A stretch of DNA of 64,000 bases from Capilliphycus robustus (GTDB lineage Bacteria > Cyanobacteriota > Cyanobacteriia > Cyanobacteriales > Microcoleaceae): contig NZ_JAYGHR010000082.1 in the NCBI RefSeq assembly GCF_034932365.1, positions 1 through 64,000 on the forward strand, given 5' to 3'. Positions 53,286 through 62,821 of the stretch are shown in pieces. Each line of letters begins with the position of its first letter. Position 1 is the first letter of the stretch. The notes under the pieces were generated by a model, which saw nothing but the letters and a program-made list of their open reading frames with translations, did not search any database and was not told the origin of the DNA. The position numbers and the translations under genes are program-made.

Positions 53286-53801
53286 CTATGGATCGCTGAG
53301 TTCTTCTGTGTTTGCGTCGGATTCGGTTGCGATCACTTCTAGTTCGAGTTGAGGCTGAGGTTCTGTTGTGTTTTCTTCGAGTTCCGGTTGAGATTGGGGT
53401 TCTATTGCGATCGCTCTGGGTTCCGATTGGGGTTGGGGTGAGGTTGCGATCGCTTTGGAGGATTCCGATTGAGGTTCCGTTGCGATCGCTTCCGGTTTAG
53501 ATTGAGGCTGAGGTTCTATTGCGATCGCAACGGAATCCGGTTGAGGTTGGGGTTCTGCTGTGTTTCCTTCGAGTTCCGATTGAGGTTGGGGTGCGGTTGC
53601 GATCGCTTTGGTTTCCAGTTGAGGCTGAGGTTCTATTGCGATTGCGCGGAGCGCAGTGGCGGAGCCAATCGCTCTGGGTGAGGATTCTTCGAGCGCCAAT
53701 TCCTTAATTTTGAGTGCGGTATCACGATTAACTGGGGAGAGAACTAAAAGCCAAGTGTCGCGCTCGTTTATGGAGTTAGTGCTGTTTGGCCACTGCCGCA
53801 T
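53286..53801 (-). CDS. Low-complexity repeat protein built on HIP1 sites
   Basis: 171 residues. After a short ordered N-terminus (RDTWLLVLSPVNRDTALKIK) the protein consists of about nine 13-residue units such as AIAIEPQPQSEPE and ends ELSDP. At DNA level most units contain the octamer GCGATCGC, which encodes the AIA part. This makes it an array of HIP1 sites in coding frame. Whether it is expressed is unknown; no clear ribosome-binding site is visible. One unit carries a 27-bp insertion. Confidence 0.5.
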   Translation of the reverse strand: MRQWPNSTNSINERDTWLLVLSPVNRDTALKIKELALEESSPRAIGSATALRAIAIEPQPQLETKAIATAPQPQSELEGNTAEPQPQPDSVAIAIEPQPQSKPEAIATEPQSESSKAIATSPQPQSEPRAIAIEPQSQPELEENTTEPQPQLELEVIATESDANTEELSDP

Positions 53802-54637
53802 TATTCTCGTTTTATCTTAGCGAAAGCCTGCTCGGATTGCAATGCGTTAATCTTCCGGTTTGCGAGGCAATCTCCGCATCATATTGTTGAATTCGGTGAG
53901 TAAAGAGTGTCATTGGTTATCCTCTCCAATTCATTTGTTTAATGTGTCGGGTTTGGGAAGTGTTGCGACCCCCGAATTAATTTTCTTGGAACTTAACCTA
54001 TTCTCACCCTAAATTGATTACTTCGTCAATATAGAGAATTGTCGATAGAAGTTTTATAACGAATAAGATAGAAACCGTGCAGTTTGTATGATTTAAGTAG
54101 GTCGGCGGGAAATATTATCACTATGTAACGAAACGTTATATTAACAATATTATCGGGGTTGGAAAAATAAGCCCCCCGTCCGTCTTCTATATTAAATTCT
54201 TGAAAACTATGAAATAAGTTTCCTCCCCGAACTGTAATTGTTAGTAGTCCGAACTTGTCAGAATTCAATCTCATTAACAGTTTTTTGCCGTTGCTCAACT
54301 GATTCAGCGTCAAACTGTGAGGCAAAGTTATTGAGTTGTTTGGCGATGATCGCTAGGTCGGAGTTCAACATACTCGGGGCAAGTTTCGCAGTGCGGGCTG
54401 TTTTTTCCTCCAAATATCGGTCTACCTTTGGTGTTGGAATAGATGAACGATTCGGCATCCCTACAACTGCGTTCGATGTCCGGTTTTTGCCCTATTGGTG
54501 TTTGGATTAAATAGGGTTTGCCCAAAGATGTTTTTCGATGCTGGAGTCTACAACAAAAAATCCAGCAGAAAACGGGATAAAATATTGGTTTCATCCGTTC
54601 ACGGCCGATGAATTGGCGGTGCTTGCGGATGACTCGC
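53802..54637. other. Degenerate interval with one doubtful small ORF
   Basis: About 830 bp between the repeat protein and an IS630 remnant. A minus-strand ORF at 54258-54458 has reasonable composition (RYLEEKTARTAKLAPSMLNS) but no family, no start signal and possible frame breaks upstream, so I do not call it a gene. GC-rich short repeats appear near 54600-54640. Confidence 0.35.
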
Positions 54638-55150
54638 GAACCGAGTCAAGATGAAACTAGACTCTGCTTAAAAACTCGTGAAAGTAAAGTAATTACAGCT
54701 TTAGGAGTCAAACCTAAAGGTTTCGTACAATGGAATTTTAAATCTTATTATATATAGGTCGCGATCGCTCCGAAAAGCGGAGAAAGTTTCTTCCTGGAGT
54801 TCTCACATTTAGATGGAGATTGTTTTCAAATATTTTTAGACCACTTATCTCAATCCTATCCGAGCTATCAGAACATTATACAACTAGATAATGGTCTTTT
54901 TCACGCAGGCAGTAAGCTGAAAATACCTGATAATATTTTACTTATTTTTCAACCGCCTTACAGCCATGAGTTGAATCCAATTGAACGAGTATGGCATTAT
55001 TTTAAACAGCATCTCAGATGGGAAATTTATCAAGATCTAGAACAACTTAAAGATAAAGTTCGTTCTGTAATTGAAGGCTTCTCTCCAGAAATTATAGCAT
55101 CTTTAACTGGATGGGATTACATTTTAGAAGCCCTGGCTACTGTTGCATAA
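54638..55150 (+). pseudogene. IS630-family transposase remnant
   Basis: The frame lacks its 5' end and reads QDETRLCLKTRESKVITALG, has an in-frame TAG at about 54764, then FFLEFSHLDGDCF, QLDNGLFHAGS and HELNPIERVWHYFKQHLRW to a stop at 55148-55150. The D (QDE), D (LDN) and E (NPIE) of the DDE catalytic triad are visible. The missing N-terminus and nonsense codon show that it is dead. Confidence 0.85.
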
Positions 55151-55447
55151 CTTTTTAGAAATGGTATCAGAACACTTTATGAAAACTACGCAGGGTGTAT
55201 TGAATCAAGACCCCGACTTCCCGATTTTCTCAACCCCGAAGCATGATTTTTTGCTGAGGAACTGGAAGTAAATTCAGTTAATATTATGGTCTCACAACTT
55301 TAAAAAGTCTCGAAGATTGAGGAGTATTGAGTTGGCGATCGCATTGAATAAATCTGTAGCAGTTCTTCTTAAAATTCTTAGAATCTGGAAGATGTTGCTA
55401 TTTGAGCTAGCAATTGAATTTCCAAGCTAAAATCTGCCTCTACCCCT

Positions 55448-58400
55448 CTAACGATGCAAAACTGTAAATTGAACAGTTGTCCATTGATCACTTGCAAAAA
55501 CTTCACGTTTTATATCACCACTACTCTTTTGCTCGGGGCTTTGGTCTTCAGTTGTAGGATATTCTTCTAAGGGATTGATAGGAATATCCTGTGTTGCTTG
55601 TTTGTCTTGATCGAGAGGCGGTAATTCATACAATCGAAAGTTAATATCACCAACGTAAGCAATCACTTTAAAGATATTCTTTGAATTTTCACTCTTTTCA
55701 ATATAGGGTAAGCGAATTGTTCCTTTTTGTTGGGCATCAAGAGTTATAATCTCCAGTCCCATTGTGTCCTTTAATACCGGACGAATTGCCCAGTTAGGTT
55801 GTAAATTAAACACGGCAATATTTAAAGCCGTTTTACTGTGATTTTGAATTTCTAGCCAATAGGTTTCATCTTGATTGATTGTTACTTCAGCAGGATTTTC
55901 GGCCGGGTTTAAATTTTGATTCGGGTTGAGTTCTGTTGTCAGCCGAACTGCAATTTTATCCGCCAAACGAGACATTGGATTATTATTGTCTAGTGTTTGA
56001 ACGATTTGATATTTAGTTATATGAATCAGACGTTGAATAAGACGAGATGCTGACTGAGGTTCATTTACTCTTAACACGGGTTGCAGAATGATGGGAGTTT
56101 GAGTTTTATCGCAAATTTCATAAACTACCTCATTCATTTTTACTTGATATTGTATGGCTTTTTCTTCATCTAAAATGATGACTCGTACAAAATAATCTGC
56201 TTGCTCAAATTCATCAGTAAACTCGATCCAAGTTTTTCTAAAAGTTAAATCTTTGATTTTTTGTAAAGCGATCTGTTGATTAACTTCGGTTGTTATAGTA
56301 TCATCTTCAAGTAGGTAAACTTTGCGAACTAAATTGGGCGAAGCTAAAGTTAACATCCCCCAGTCACCTACTTCAACAGGTTTTTCTGAAAAAATAGTTT
56401 GAATTTGTCCCCAAGATTCACCTGCCCCTACTTCAATCAGTCGTACTAAAGCTAACTGTTCCTCTTCAGAAAAGGTTGTTGTACCAAAGGGATAAAGAAT
56501 AAATTCTGCTCCTTTTATAAAACCTTGAACTTCACCAATATTCAATTGAATTCGTTTTTTATCCGAATCAACTTTACTCACAGTTGCAGTGTATTTAGTT
56601 GGAATGTATTTCCATCCAAAGATTAAGCGATCGCCTTCACCTTTTAACATCGGGATTTGCTTCTCAAATTGATTGCTAACTTTCGCTTTGACGCAATCAT
56701 GCAACATTTGGTATTTCATCGATTTCAAGGGGGTTTTCGCCAACGTTTGCAGTAGGTAGTATGTGAAAGCACCCATCCGTTGTCCATCAAAAACTCCTTC
56801 ATAAGCCTGTTCAATTGGACGGCAAGCGGTCAATAATACACAACCTTCTTTCGGTAATATTTCTGTTCCAAAGATCCCATCATGGATTATACCACCTGAA
56901 TTAACGCAGTCTAAAACCCCTGTTACCATTAACTTTTTATCGACCATTTCCCGCAATAAAGAAGCGAGTTCTAAGTCTCGTAAATAGCGTCCGTTTGCGC
57001 TAACAACATCAGTCGGAACGATACCTGAATCAATTCCAGATTCTCCCTTGATTTCCGGGTAAATGGTTTTAGCACGGTCCCCATGTCCGGAAACATGAAT
57101 ATAAATGCGATCGCCTGGTTCTGCAATGTCTCTAATTTGTTTGAAGGCTGCGACAATATTTTCATAAGTGGGTAATTGTTCGGGCGGTTCAATGGGTTGA
57201 TCGGGATTTTCGGAAATAGAAGCCGTAAGTTTAAAAATTTGCTTCGGAGGTGTGGATAATTGCCGAAGAAAAGATTCAGCTTGGTTAATATCCCGCACAC
57301 ACCCTCTCAAATTTTTGTAAGATCCCCCATCAGGTAAACGGTGCGGGAAATAAAAGTCAATTCCGATAAGTAAGGCGTATTCTACAAGACCTGCTTCTGA
57401 CTTCCGTTCGAGATCTTCTGCAAAACGAGCATATTCTCCACCCAAACGCTTTAACACTTTTGCCGTTACTTCTGCAAAAGGTTGAATCTGTTCTTGTTCG
57501 TCTTGGTTATCAGCTTGTTGAGGATTTTTTAGCAAAGCAGCAAATTCTTGCAACGTTTTTCCTAGTCGTGCGGCGACATATTTAGAAACGGCATCCAGAA
57601 CTGTAAGAGAATCTGATTGAGGAGTAGAATTCAGCAACAATTCTCGTACTCCGTCCATAAAATCATATTGAACTGCATCAGGATTAGTGTTGGGTTTAAT
57701 CTCAGATACAGGCTTCAGTAACCCTCCCAAAAACACCTCGGCAATATGAACTTGTTTAGATTCAGGTAGCATAGTATCTTGAATGATGCGAACCACAGGT
57801 AAACAAATTGTTGGCGCAGCAGACAGTAAACCCGCAAGCCGACGAGCCATCGGAGACGCATTCAAGCGGAACCCTTGAACTCGTTCTTCTGCCGATAAGG
57901 AGGTTGAGTTATCTTCGGGCGCTATTTCTTCGGTGCAGTATGGATTTTTATCAAAAACAAAACCGGGAGTCCAAACATTACCCTGACCCGATACCATTTG
58001 ACTCCAAGTGGCTGCTATCTCCGGTTCGAGGGTGAGGACGGGAACTTTAATTCCTTGCTCGAAATCTTCATCATCCCAGAGTGAAGATACCTGCATTTGC
58101 AAAGCAGTATTCGCAACTCCAGGCGTTAGTCCAGAAAACCGTGCCGAGGTTGCAAAACCCAAAGCCGTTCTTGTCCATAACCACTCGGGCAACATCTGTA
58201 CCACCGCCATCGGCCCGTTTTCTGCCCAGACTTGCAAAGCGGGTAAAATATCGCCATTCCTCCACATGGCTGAAACGCAATCACTAACCACCAAAACTAA
58301 CCGACGCTTTGCCGGATCGATTAATTCCCTCGGACTGTGTAGGCGGGGGTAATTTGTTGTTACTCCGATTCCGGCTCGTAGATAAATGGTTTTCTGTTGC

Positions 58401-59044
58401 TCGTCATTGACCAATGCCCAGGTTCTCACATCTCGAAATGCACCGTAATGTTCTAGCAGTCGCTTCAGTTCAGTAACGGTGTGTCGCCATATTACCATCG
58501 AAATGCTTTCATCAACGACGAGGGCAATTTCTAGCCAGGGTTCTTGCAGAGGTTGGAGAACGGGAATACAGAGTCCTTCGGCAGCAGTCCGTTCAGCAGT
58601 TGCAGTTTCATTGATCTGCGTTGCTTTAGGGGAGGGAACCCGACTCATCAAAGGACGCAAGGCTCGGGCTAGAGATAAAGGTTCTCGCAGTGAGGGCGCA
58701 TCCGGTACCGCTAAGGACAGCGTTCCTGTGGTTGTAGAGCGTTGACGGTTGGATTGAGTCTTTGGGTAAATTCCGGCTTTGGGGTAGTCTTCAAAAATGG
58801 GGTCAATGACGGGTTTTTCTGGAACGGGTCCAGGAGAATCAACTGGGGTGATGGTGCGTGGAGAATTAACGGACGGTAAAGGGTTGATAGGGGACGCTGG
58901 TGCAACAATTGGCTTTCTAGAGGAAGGTTGAACAGAAGATAAGGGTTCACCCGAGCGCTGTTGGAGGAAAAGCCACAAAATCTCTGCGATTTCTTCTCCT
59001 GTCAAATCAAATTCTGCACCCAAAGCTGCAATTAATCGCTCCAT
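55448..59044 (-). CDS. vWA-caspase fusion protein of a vWA-MoxR-VMAP conflict system
   Basis: 1198 residues. A short helical N-terminus and proline-rich linker lead to a SAV_2336-type vWA domain (about 165-365) with a MIDAS DESIS (178-182). A middle caspase-like domain (about 550-760) has GIDFYFP, a conserved His654 (SGHGD), but Asp712-Cys713-Val714-Asn-Ser-Gly where DCCHSG is expected, so the catalytic Cys position is Val. A C-terminal beta-rich region of about 430 residues follows. Its ATG overlaps the MoxR stop, showing translational coupling. In known systems the vWA and MoxR proteins form a regulated NTP-dependent complex controlling an effector. Confidence 0.88.
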   Translation of the reverse strand: MERLIAALGAEFDLTGEEIAEILWLFLQQRSGEPLSSVQPSSRKPIVAPASPINPLPSVNSPRTITPVDSPGPVPEKPVIDPIFEDYPKAGIYPKTQSNRQRSTTTGTLSLAVPDAPSLREPLSLARALRPLMSRVPSPKATQINETATAERTAAEGLCIPVLQPLQEPWLEIALVVDESISMVIWRHTVTELKRLLEHYGAFRDVRTWALVNDEQQKTIYLRAGIGVTTNYPRLHSPRELIDPAKRRLVLVVSDCVSAMWRNGDILPALQVWAENGPMAVVQMLPEWLWTRTALGFATSARFSGLTPGVANTALQMQVSSLWDDEDFEQGIKVPVLTLEPEIAATWSQMVSGQGNVWTPGFVFDKNPYCTEEIAPEDNSTSLSAEERVQGFRLNASPMARRLAGLLSAAPTICLPVVRIIQDTMLPESKQVHIAEVFLGGLLKPVSEIKPNTNPDAVQYDFMDGVRELLLNSTPQSDSLTVLDAVSKYVAARLGKTLQEFAALLKNPQQADNQDEQEQIQPFAEVTAKVLKRLGGEYARFAEDLERKSEAGLVEYALLIGIDFYFPHRLPDGGSYKNLRGCVRDINQAESFLRQLSTPPKQIFKLTASISENPDQPIEPPEQLPTYENIVAAFKQIRDIAEPGDRIYIHVSGHGDRAKTIYPEIKGESGIDSGIVPTDVVSANGRYLRDLELASLLREMVDKKLMVTGVLDCVNSGGIIHDGIFGTEILPKEGCVLLTACRPIEQAYEGVFDGQRMGAFTYYLLQTLAKTPLKSMKYQMLHDCVKAKVSNQFEKQIPMLKGEGDRLIFGWKYIPTKYTATVSKVDSDKKRIQLNIGEVQGFIKGAEFILYPFGTTTFSEEEQLALVRLIEVGAGESWGQIQTIFSEKPVEVGDWGMLTLASPNLVRKVYLLEDDTITTEVNQQIALQKIKDLTFRKTWIEFTDEFEQADYFVRVIILDEEKAIQYQVKMNEVVYEICDKTQTPIILQPVLRVNEPQSASRLIQRLIHITKYQIVQTLDNNNPMSRLADKIAVRLTTELNPNQNLNPAENPAEVTINQDETYWLEIQNHSKTALNIAVFNLQPNWAIRPVLKDTMGLEIITLDAQQKGTIRLPYIEKSENSKNIFKVIAYVGDINFRLYELPPLDQDKQATQDIPINPLEEYPTTEDQSPEQKSSGDIKREVFASDQWTTVQFTVLHR

Positions 59045-60114
59045 TATCTGTTGTCCTCCGCACTGGTTAACCGTTTGAACAGCAGTTTCTTAATTTCTTC
59101 TTGGTCGGCTTCGTTGGGACGAAATTGGCGTGTGATCAGATAAACAGCATTCAACAATTGATCGGTTGCCAATTGATTAGTTACGTCAGGGTTAATAAAA
59201 TCTTCAATGAAACTGTTAATTTGGGATTGAGCTTGCTGCCATTGTTGCTCGTCTAAATCTGCTTTGAGATGGGCTTCAACAATTGTTTTGAGCGTTGCTT
59301 CATCGGGGTCAGGCATTTTCACCCGCAAACATCGTCTTAAGAATGCAGGCGGGAAATCTCGCTCTCCGTTACTGGTCATTACAATCAATGGAAATGCAGA
59401 GCAACAAACCCGACCTTCTCGAATTGTAGCCTTTATTCCCTTATCTTTTGTTCCAATTTGGACTTGAGATTTTCTTTCTGAAATACGAACCAATTCGGGA
59501 ATCTCAAATTCTCCTTCTTCAAACAGATTGAGTAAATCGTTGGGTAAGTTGATGTCACTTTTATCGATTTCATCAATTAACAGAACCCGAGGATATTGAC
59601 TCGGTAAAAAAGCGGTTCCCACCGCATTAAGCTGAATATATTGACCAATATTAGCCAGAGGATCTTGAGTAGAATTCTCCTGTGTATTCAATTGGGCATC
59701 TTGCAAACGGGCGATCGCATCATAGCGATACAAACCATCATCTAAGGTTGAACGGGCAGTAATTGGCCATGCCAACACAGGGCCTAATTGTAGTTCTTCG
59801 GCGATCGCATAGGCGAGAGAAGTTTTTCCCGATCCGGGTTTACCTGTTATTAATAACGGGCGTCGTAGATAAAGGGCAGCATTAACAGCATTCACGACTT
59901 CTTCTTGATTCTTTTGGATACGAAAAGATTGACCTCGGCTTCGATCTCGTTCCGCTTTTTTGGCTAGTTCTTGTATGTTCTGCCAGCGTTTTTTGATCTC
60001 ATCAATCTCATGATTCCCTAAATTGCTAAATTTGCGCCACCTGGGAGGGAGAGGAAGCCGTTGTATTTCGTCATGGGATCTATTTGATCCGCGAAAAATT
60101 TTCCAGTCTGTCAT
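59044..60114 (-). CDS. MoxR-type AAA+ ATPase
   Basis: 356 residues with Walker A GKPGSGKT (91-98), Walker B VLLIDEIDKSD (177-187), sensor-1 VMTSNGERDFP and an arginine-finger region FLRRCLRVKMP. This is the MoxR clade that works with vWA proteins as chaperone-like or switch complexes. It shares an overlapping stop/start with the vWA-caspase gene, and the CHAT-VMAP gene lies 41 bp upstream on the same strand, so all three are one operon. Confidence 0.93.
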   Translation of the reverse strand: MTDWKIFRGSNRSHDEIQRLPLPPRWRKFSNLGNHEIDEIKKRWQNIQELAKKAERDRSRGQSFRIQKNQEEVVNAVNAALYLRRPLLITGKPGSGKTSLAYAIAEELQLGPVLAWPITARSTLDDGLYRYDAIARLQDAQLNTQENSTQDPLANIGQYIQLNAVGTAFLPSQYPRVLLIDEIDKSDINLPNDLLNLFEEGEFEIPELVRISERKSQVQIGTKDKGIKATIREGRVCCSAFPLIVMTSNGERDFPPAFLRRCLRVKMPDPDEATLKTIVEAHLKADLDEQQWQQAQSQINSFIEDFINPDVTNQLATDQLLNAVYLITRQFRPNEADQEEIKKLLFKRLTSAEDNR

Positions 60115-60155
60115 TACCTTTTATGATCTCCTTAGTTGATGATTACTGCGAATTA

Positions 60156-62108
60156 CTATTGTCCTGTTGGTCTTAACTGATCATTTCCAAGAGAACGAGG
60201 CATCCGCTCAGGATTATCGCATAAAAAGCACAAATAAGACCCTAAATGTTCTTTCGGATATTCGTTTGAATAAGCATCTTCCCATTGTTGTATTTTAATC
60301 TGTTGAAAAAGATTGTTCAAATTCATCATTAAATTATAACTTAACAGTTTATTGAATTCCTCTTCCCACTTCTGCCTCTGCTCCGGCAAAGATTCGCATC
60401 CTGCCCAAATAGCAAAAGGAATTCCCGATCTTAAAATGACTTTAAACAGTTCTTTATGAGCATTTTTTGATCGAGACAAACTCATTACTTTTAGTCCTAA
60501 CTTTTTTTCTTGTTCTAACTTTAGTTTCATTTTTTTGCCATCATTATTTGTGTAAATATTAATACAATCTAAATGTTCAAATTTTTGTACAATTTCCTTT
60601 TCAGTCCGTTGAACTGTAAAAAAATCTTTCCAATCTTTCCATTTTTTCTTAAGTTCATTCTTCAGTTGAGGATCATAAAACCGATCATAAGAACGAACAA
60701 CCATAATATATTTACTACTCAGCACAACTTGATCGCCAAATGTATCATCTTTGATTTTCCAACGATAAACCTGTTCACCCAAGTATTCCCAAGGCAAAAA
60801 TAACTCGATAACTAAATCGTATAAATTATCATCACTATTAAGATGGGAACAACTTAGACGAATAAATTTATCCAATTTCTGGGGAGCTTCATTCAATGTA
60901 CATTCCACACCTTTTTGTTCTTTATTATCATCTAAATCTAAAGGAATCAGGTCTTTTGGGCTGGTTTCATCTGGAAGCAGCCAAGCGTTCATCAAAAATT
61001 GATTATTCTTAGATGGGTGGTTTTCCAAAGTAACCATCAAATAAGATTGAGTGACTTGATTTGATAAATTAGATGGTTTTGACTCTGATAAGGAAGGTAA
61101 TTTTATCTTCAAATTCTCGGCTTCGGTTTGAAGCCAACTTTCTAATTCTTGACGAATTGATAGTTCAATGCGATCATCTAGAGATAACTGTCTGACAAAC
61201 TCTATAATTCGAGGAAGATTCTGATCTTGATGGGGAGGAGTATCCAGCAAAATATTCATAAGCTTACTTTGCTCTCCTTCTTGATAACCATGAATTTCCA
61301 GATGGTGATCAATAGCTTCTCGTAGAACATTTGTCGCCGTTGATCTTAATATTTTTATCTTGACTTTTTTAAGCAGTTCAATCAATTGATCTTCGGAAGT
61401 TCCAGACAAAAGTTTGGGAGTGGAGGAAATAGATAAAGCATTGGTTATACTACTGTTGGAATTGACATATAAACAAGCAATATATTTAGAAGGGGTTGGA
61501 TGAATTTCAGAAGGATTGGCTTGATTGGCCCTTCCCCTTCCCATATCTATATATTCATCAATCAATCCAAACTGACTTGAATGCTTGCCTCGAATTGCAT
61601 TAATACCATGTTTATAAGCATATTCTATAGGGCTACCTTCACCTAAGCTTGTATAGAAACTGCGGCTAAATGTGATAGCAACATCATCTGGGATAAACCC
61701 GCACATTCCCACAGCATAATTGACATATTGACTGAGGGCTTTTGCTTGAATATAAGAATGACAAGCATTGAGCAAGACACACTCCAAAGTTTGATTTTGC
61801 TCAACCAAAATTTTGACTAAGTTAACTAAAACTTCTGTTTGAAGTAAAAACGGATCTTCCCGTTCATCGAGTAAACATAATCCCTGTTCTCCGCTTCCAT
61901 GTCCACAAAAGTGAAGGATGTGGGGATTTTCACGCAGTAAGTATTTTTGTAAATCCTCATAAGTGGTTGCCAGTCGCTCTTTAAAGTCAAAATTATCAGG
62001 CTTTTTGGCACTCCCTAAAACTTCCCTAATCGTTTTTATTTCTGAATTCAACTTCAAATTTTGAGTGCTTTGAGGATTTGCCTCAAAAAGTAAAATCCTT
62101 TTCTTCAT
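60156..62108 (-). CDS. VMAP protein with CHAT protease head
   Basis: 650 residues. The N-terminal CHAT domain (about 1-195) has the His/Cys dyad His70 (CGHGSGEQG) and Cys116 (LLNACHS). A helical effector-associated or VMAP middle domain (about 245-350) follows, and a C-terminal VMAP-C-like domain (about 365-650) with LPWEYLGEQVYRWKI and IPFAIWAGCESLPEQRQKW. VMAPs are the third component of the vWA-MoxR ternary systems, and their head is the effector. Here the protease is predicted active. Confidence 0.88.
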   Translation of the reverse strand: MKKRILLFEANPQSTQNLKLNSEIKTIREVLGSAKKPDNFDFKERLATTYEDLQKYLLRENPHILHFCGHGSGEQGLCLLDEREDPFLLQTEVLVNLVKILVEQNQTLECVLLNACHSYIQAKALSQYVNYAVGMCGFIPDDVAITFSRSFYTSLGEGSPIEYAYKHGINAIRGKHSSQFGLIDEYIDMGRGRANQANPSEIHPTPSKYIACLYVNSNSSITNALSISSTPKLLSGTSEDQLIELLKKVKIKILRSTATNVLREAIDHHLEIHGYQEGEQSKLMNILLDTPPHQDQNLPRIIEFVRQLSLDDRIELSIRQELESWLQTEAENLKIKLPSLSESKPSNLSNQVTQSYLMVTLENHPSKNNQFLMNAWLLPDETSPKDLIPLDLDDNKEQKGVECTLNEAPQKLDKFIRLSCSHLNSDDNLYDLVIELFLPWEYLGEQVYRWKIKDDTFGDQVVLSSKYIMVVRSYDRFYDPQLKNELKKKWKDWKDFFTVQRTEKEIVQKFEHLDCINIYTNNDGKKMKLKLEQEKKLGLKVMSLSRSKNAHKELFKVILRSGIPFAIWAGCESLPEQRQKWEEEFNKLLSYNLMMNLNNLFQQIKIQQWEDAYSNEYPKEHLGSYLCFLCDNPERMPRSLGNDQLRPTGQ

Positions 62109-62285
62109 TTCCTATTTAATGCCAAATCGAAGTTTACTCATTATCTTAATCCCGTTTACATTTGATAGTCAACTAGCTTGAACCGATTTAAAGATTATAC
62201 TCCTCAGTCATTTCACTGTCAATGTTTTTTCATATTTAACCCGGAAAAATTTACTGATTGATAAGCTTTTAAAAAGCAAATAAAT

Positions 62286-62585
62286 TCAACAATTATAACA
62301 AAAAAAATATCTAAAATTAGTCTCTTTGTTGAAAGAATATAAATGATTTTTACACCGCAGTTTCGGCTGAACCTCCTCCAAAAAATAATTCACCTTATTC
62401 TGACTTAACTGACTGTCAACATTCAACCAACCGTTATCCCAAACAACATCCAGAACTTTTAGATAAGTTTGCCAAACATTCTTTTGTTTAAAGGTTTCAT
62501 AGTGTTCTTCTGTCGCCTTATCAATGAATTCTAAATCTTCATCAGAATAGCGAGGAGTTGGATTACCTTTTCTACTGAACGTCAT
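62286..62585 (-). CDS. Hypothetical protein
   Basis: 99 residues from ATG 62585 (MTFSRKGNPT), overlapping by a few bases the stop of an FAD-oxidoreductase fragment. Rich in Asp, Glu and Asn (RYSDEDLEFIDKATEEHYET); not recognised. The overlap with a pseudogene suggests it may be part of a rearranged gene. It ends in FCYNC. Confidence 0.45.
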   Translation of the reverse strand: MTFSRKGNPTPRYSDEDLEFIDKATEEHYETFKQKNVWQTYLKVLDVVWDNGWLNVDSQLSQNKVNYFLEEVQPKLRCKNHLYSFNKETNFRYFFCYNC

Positions 62586-62786
62586 CCCGGCGTTTTCCAA
62601 CCTGCAACTAAACCGCCTGCATAGCAACTCGCTTCTAACAAAGTCGCATCATAACCTTGTTTTGCAAGGTGATACGTTGCGCCTAAACCCGCCCAACCCG
62701 CACCGACAATGACACGGCAGTTGCTCTACGCAGGCGTGACCCCAAGACCGCACTGCCTCAACTTTTGGAGATTGTATTTCAGACAT
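62582..62786 (-). pseudogene. N-terminal fragment of an FAD-dependent oxidoreductase
   Basis: ATG 62786 opens MSEIQSPKVEAV. A GC-rich insert of about 30-40 bp then breaks the frame, after which another frame reads RVIVGAGWAGLGATYHLAKQ, the FAD-binding GxGxxG motif, and continues to KTPG and a TGA. Only about 55 residues of the original remain. The type resembles phytoene-desaturase-like enzymes, but too little is left to be more exact. Confidence 0.7.
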
Positions 62787-62821
62787 ATTTGGTTAAATTT
62801 TAGAGGTCAGATTTGATGATG

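Noticed and set aside
54026..54325. Minus-strand 99-codon ORF
   Set aside because: Overlaps another doubtful frame, lacks a start signal and has no recognisable motif.
57808..58745. Several plus-strand ORFs opposite the vWA domain
   Set aside because: They are antisense shadows of a well-supported minus-strand gene.
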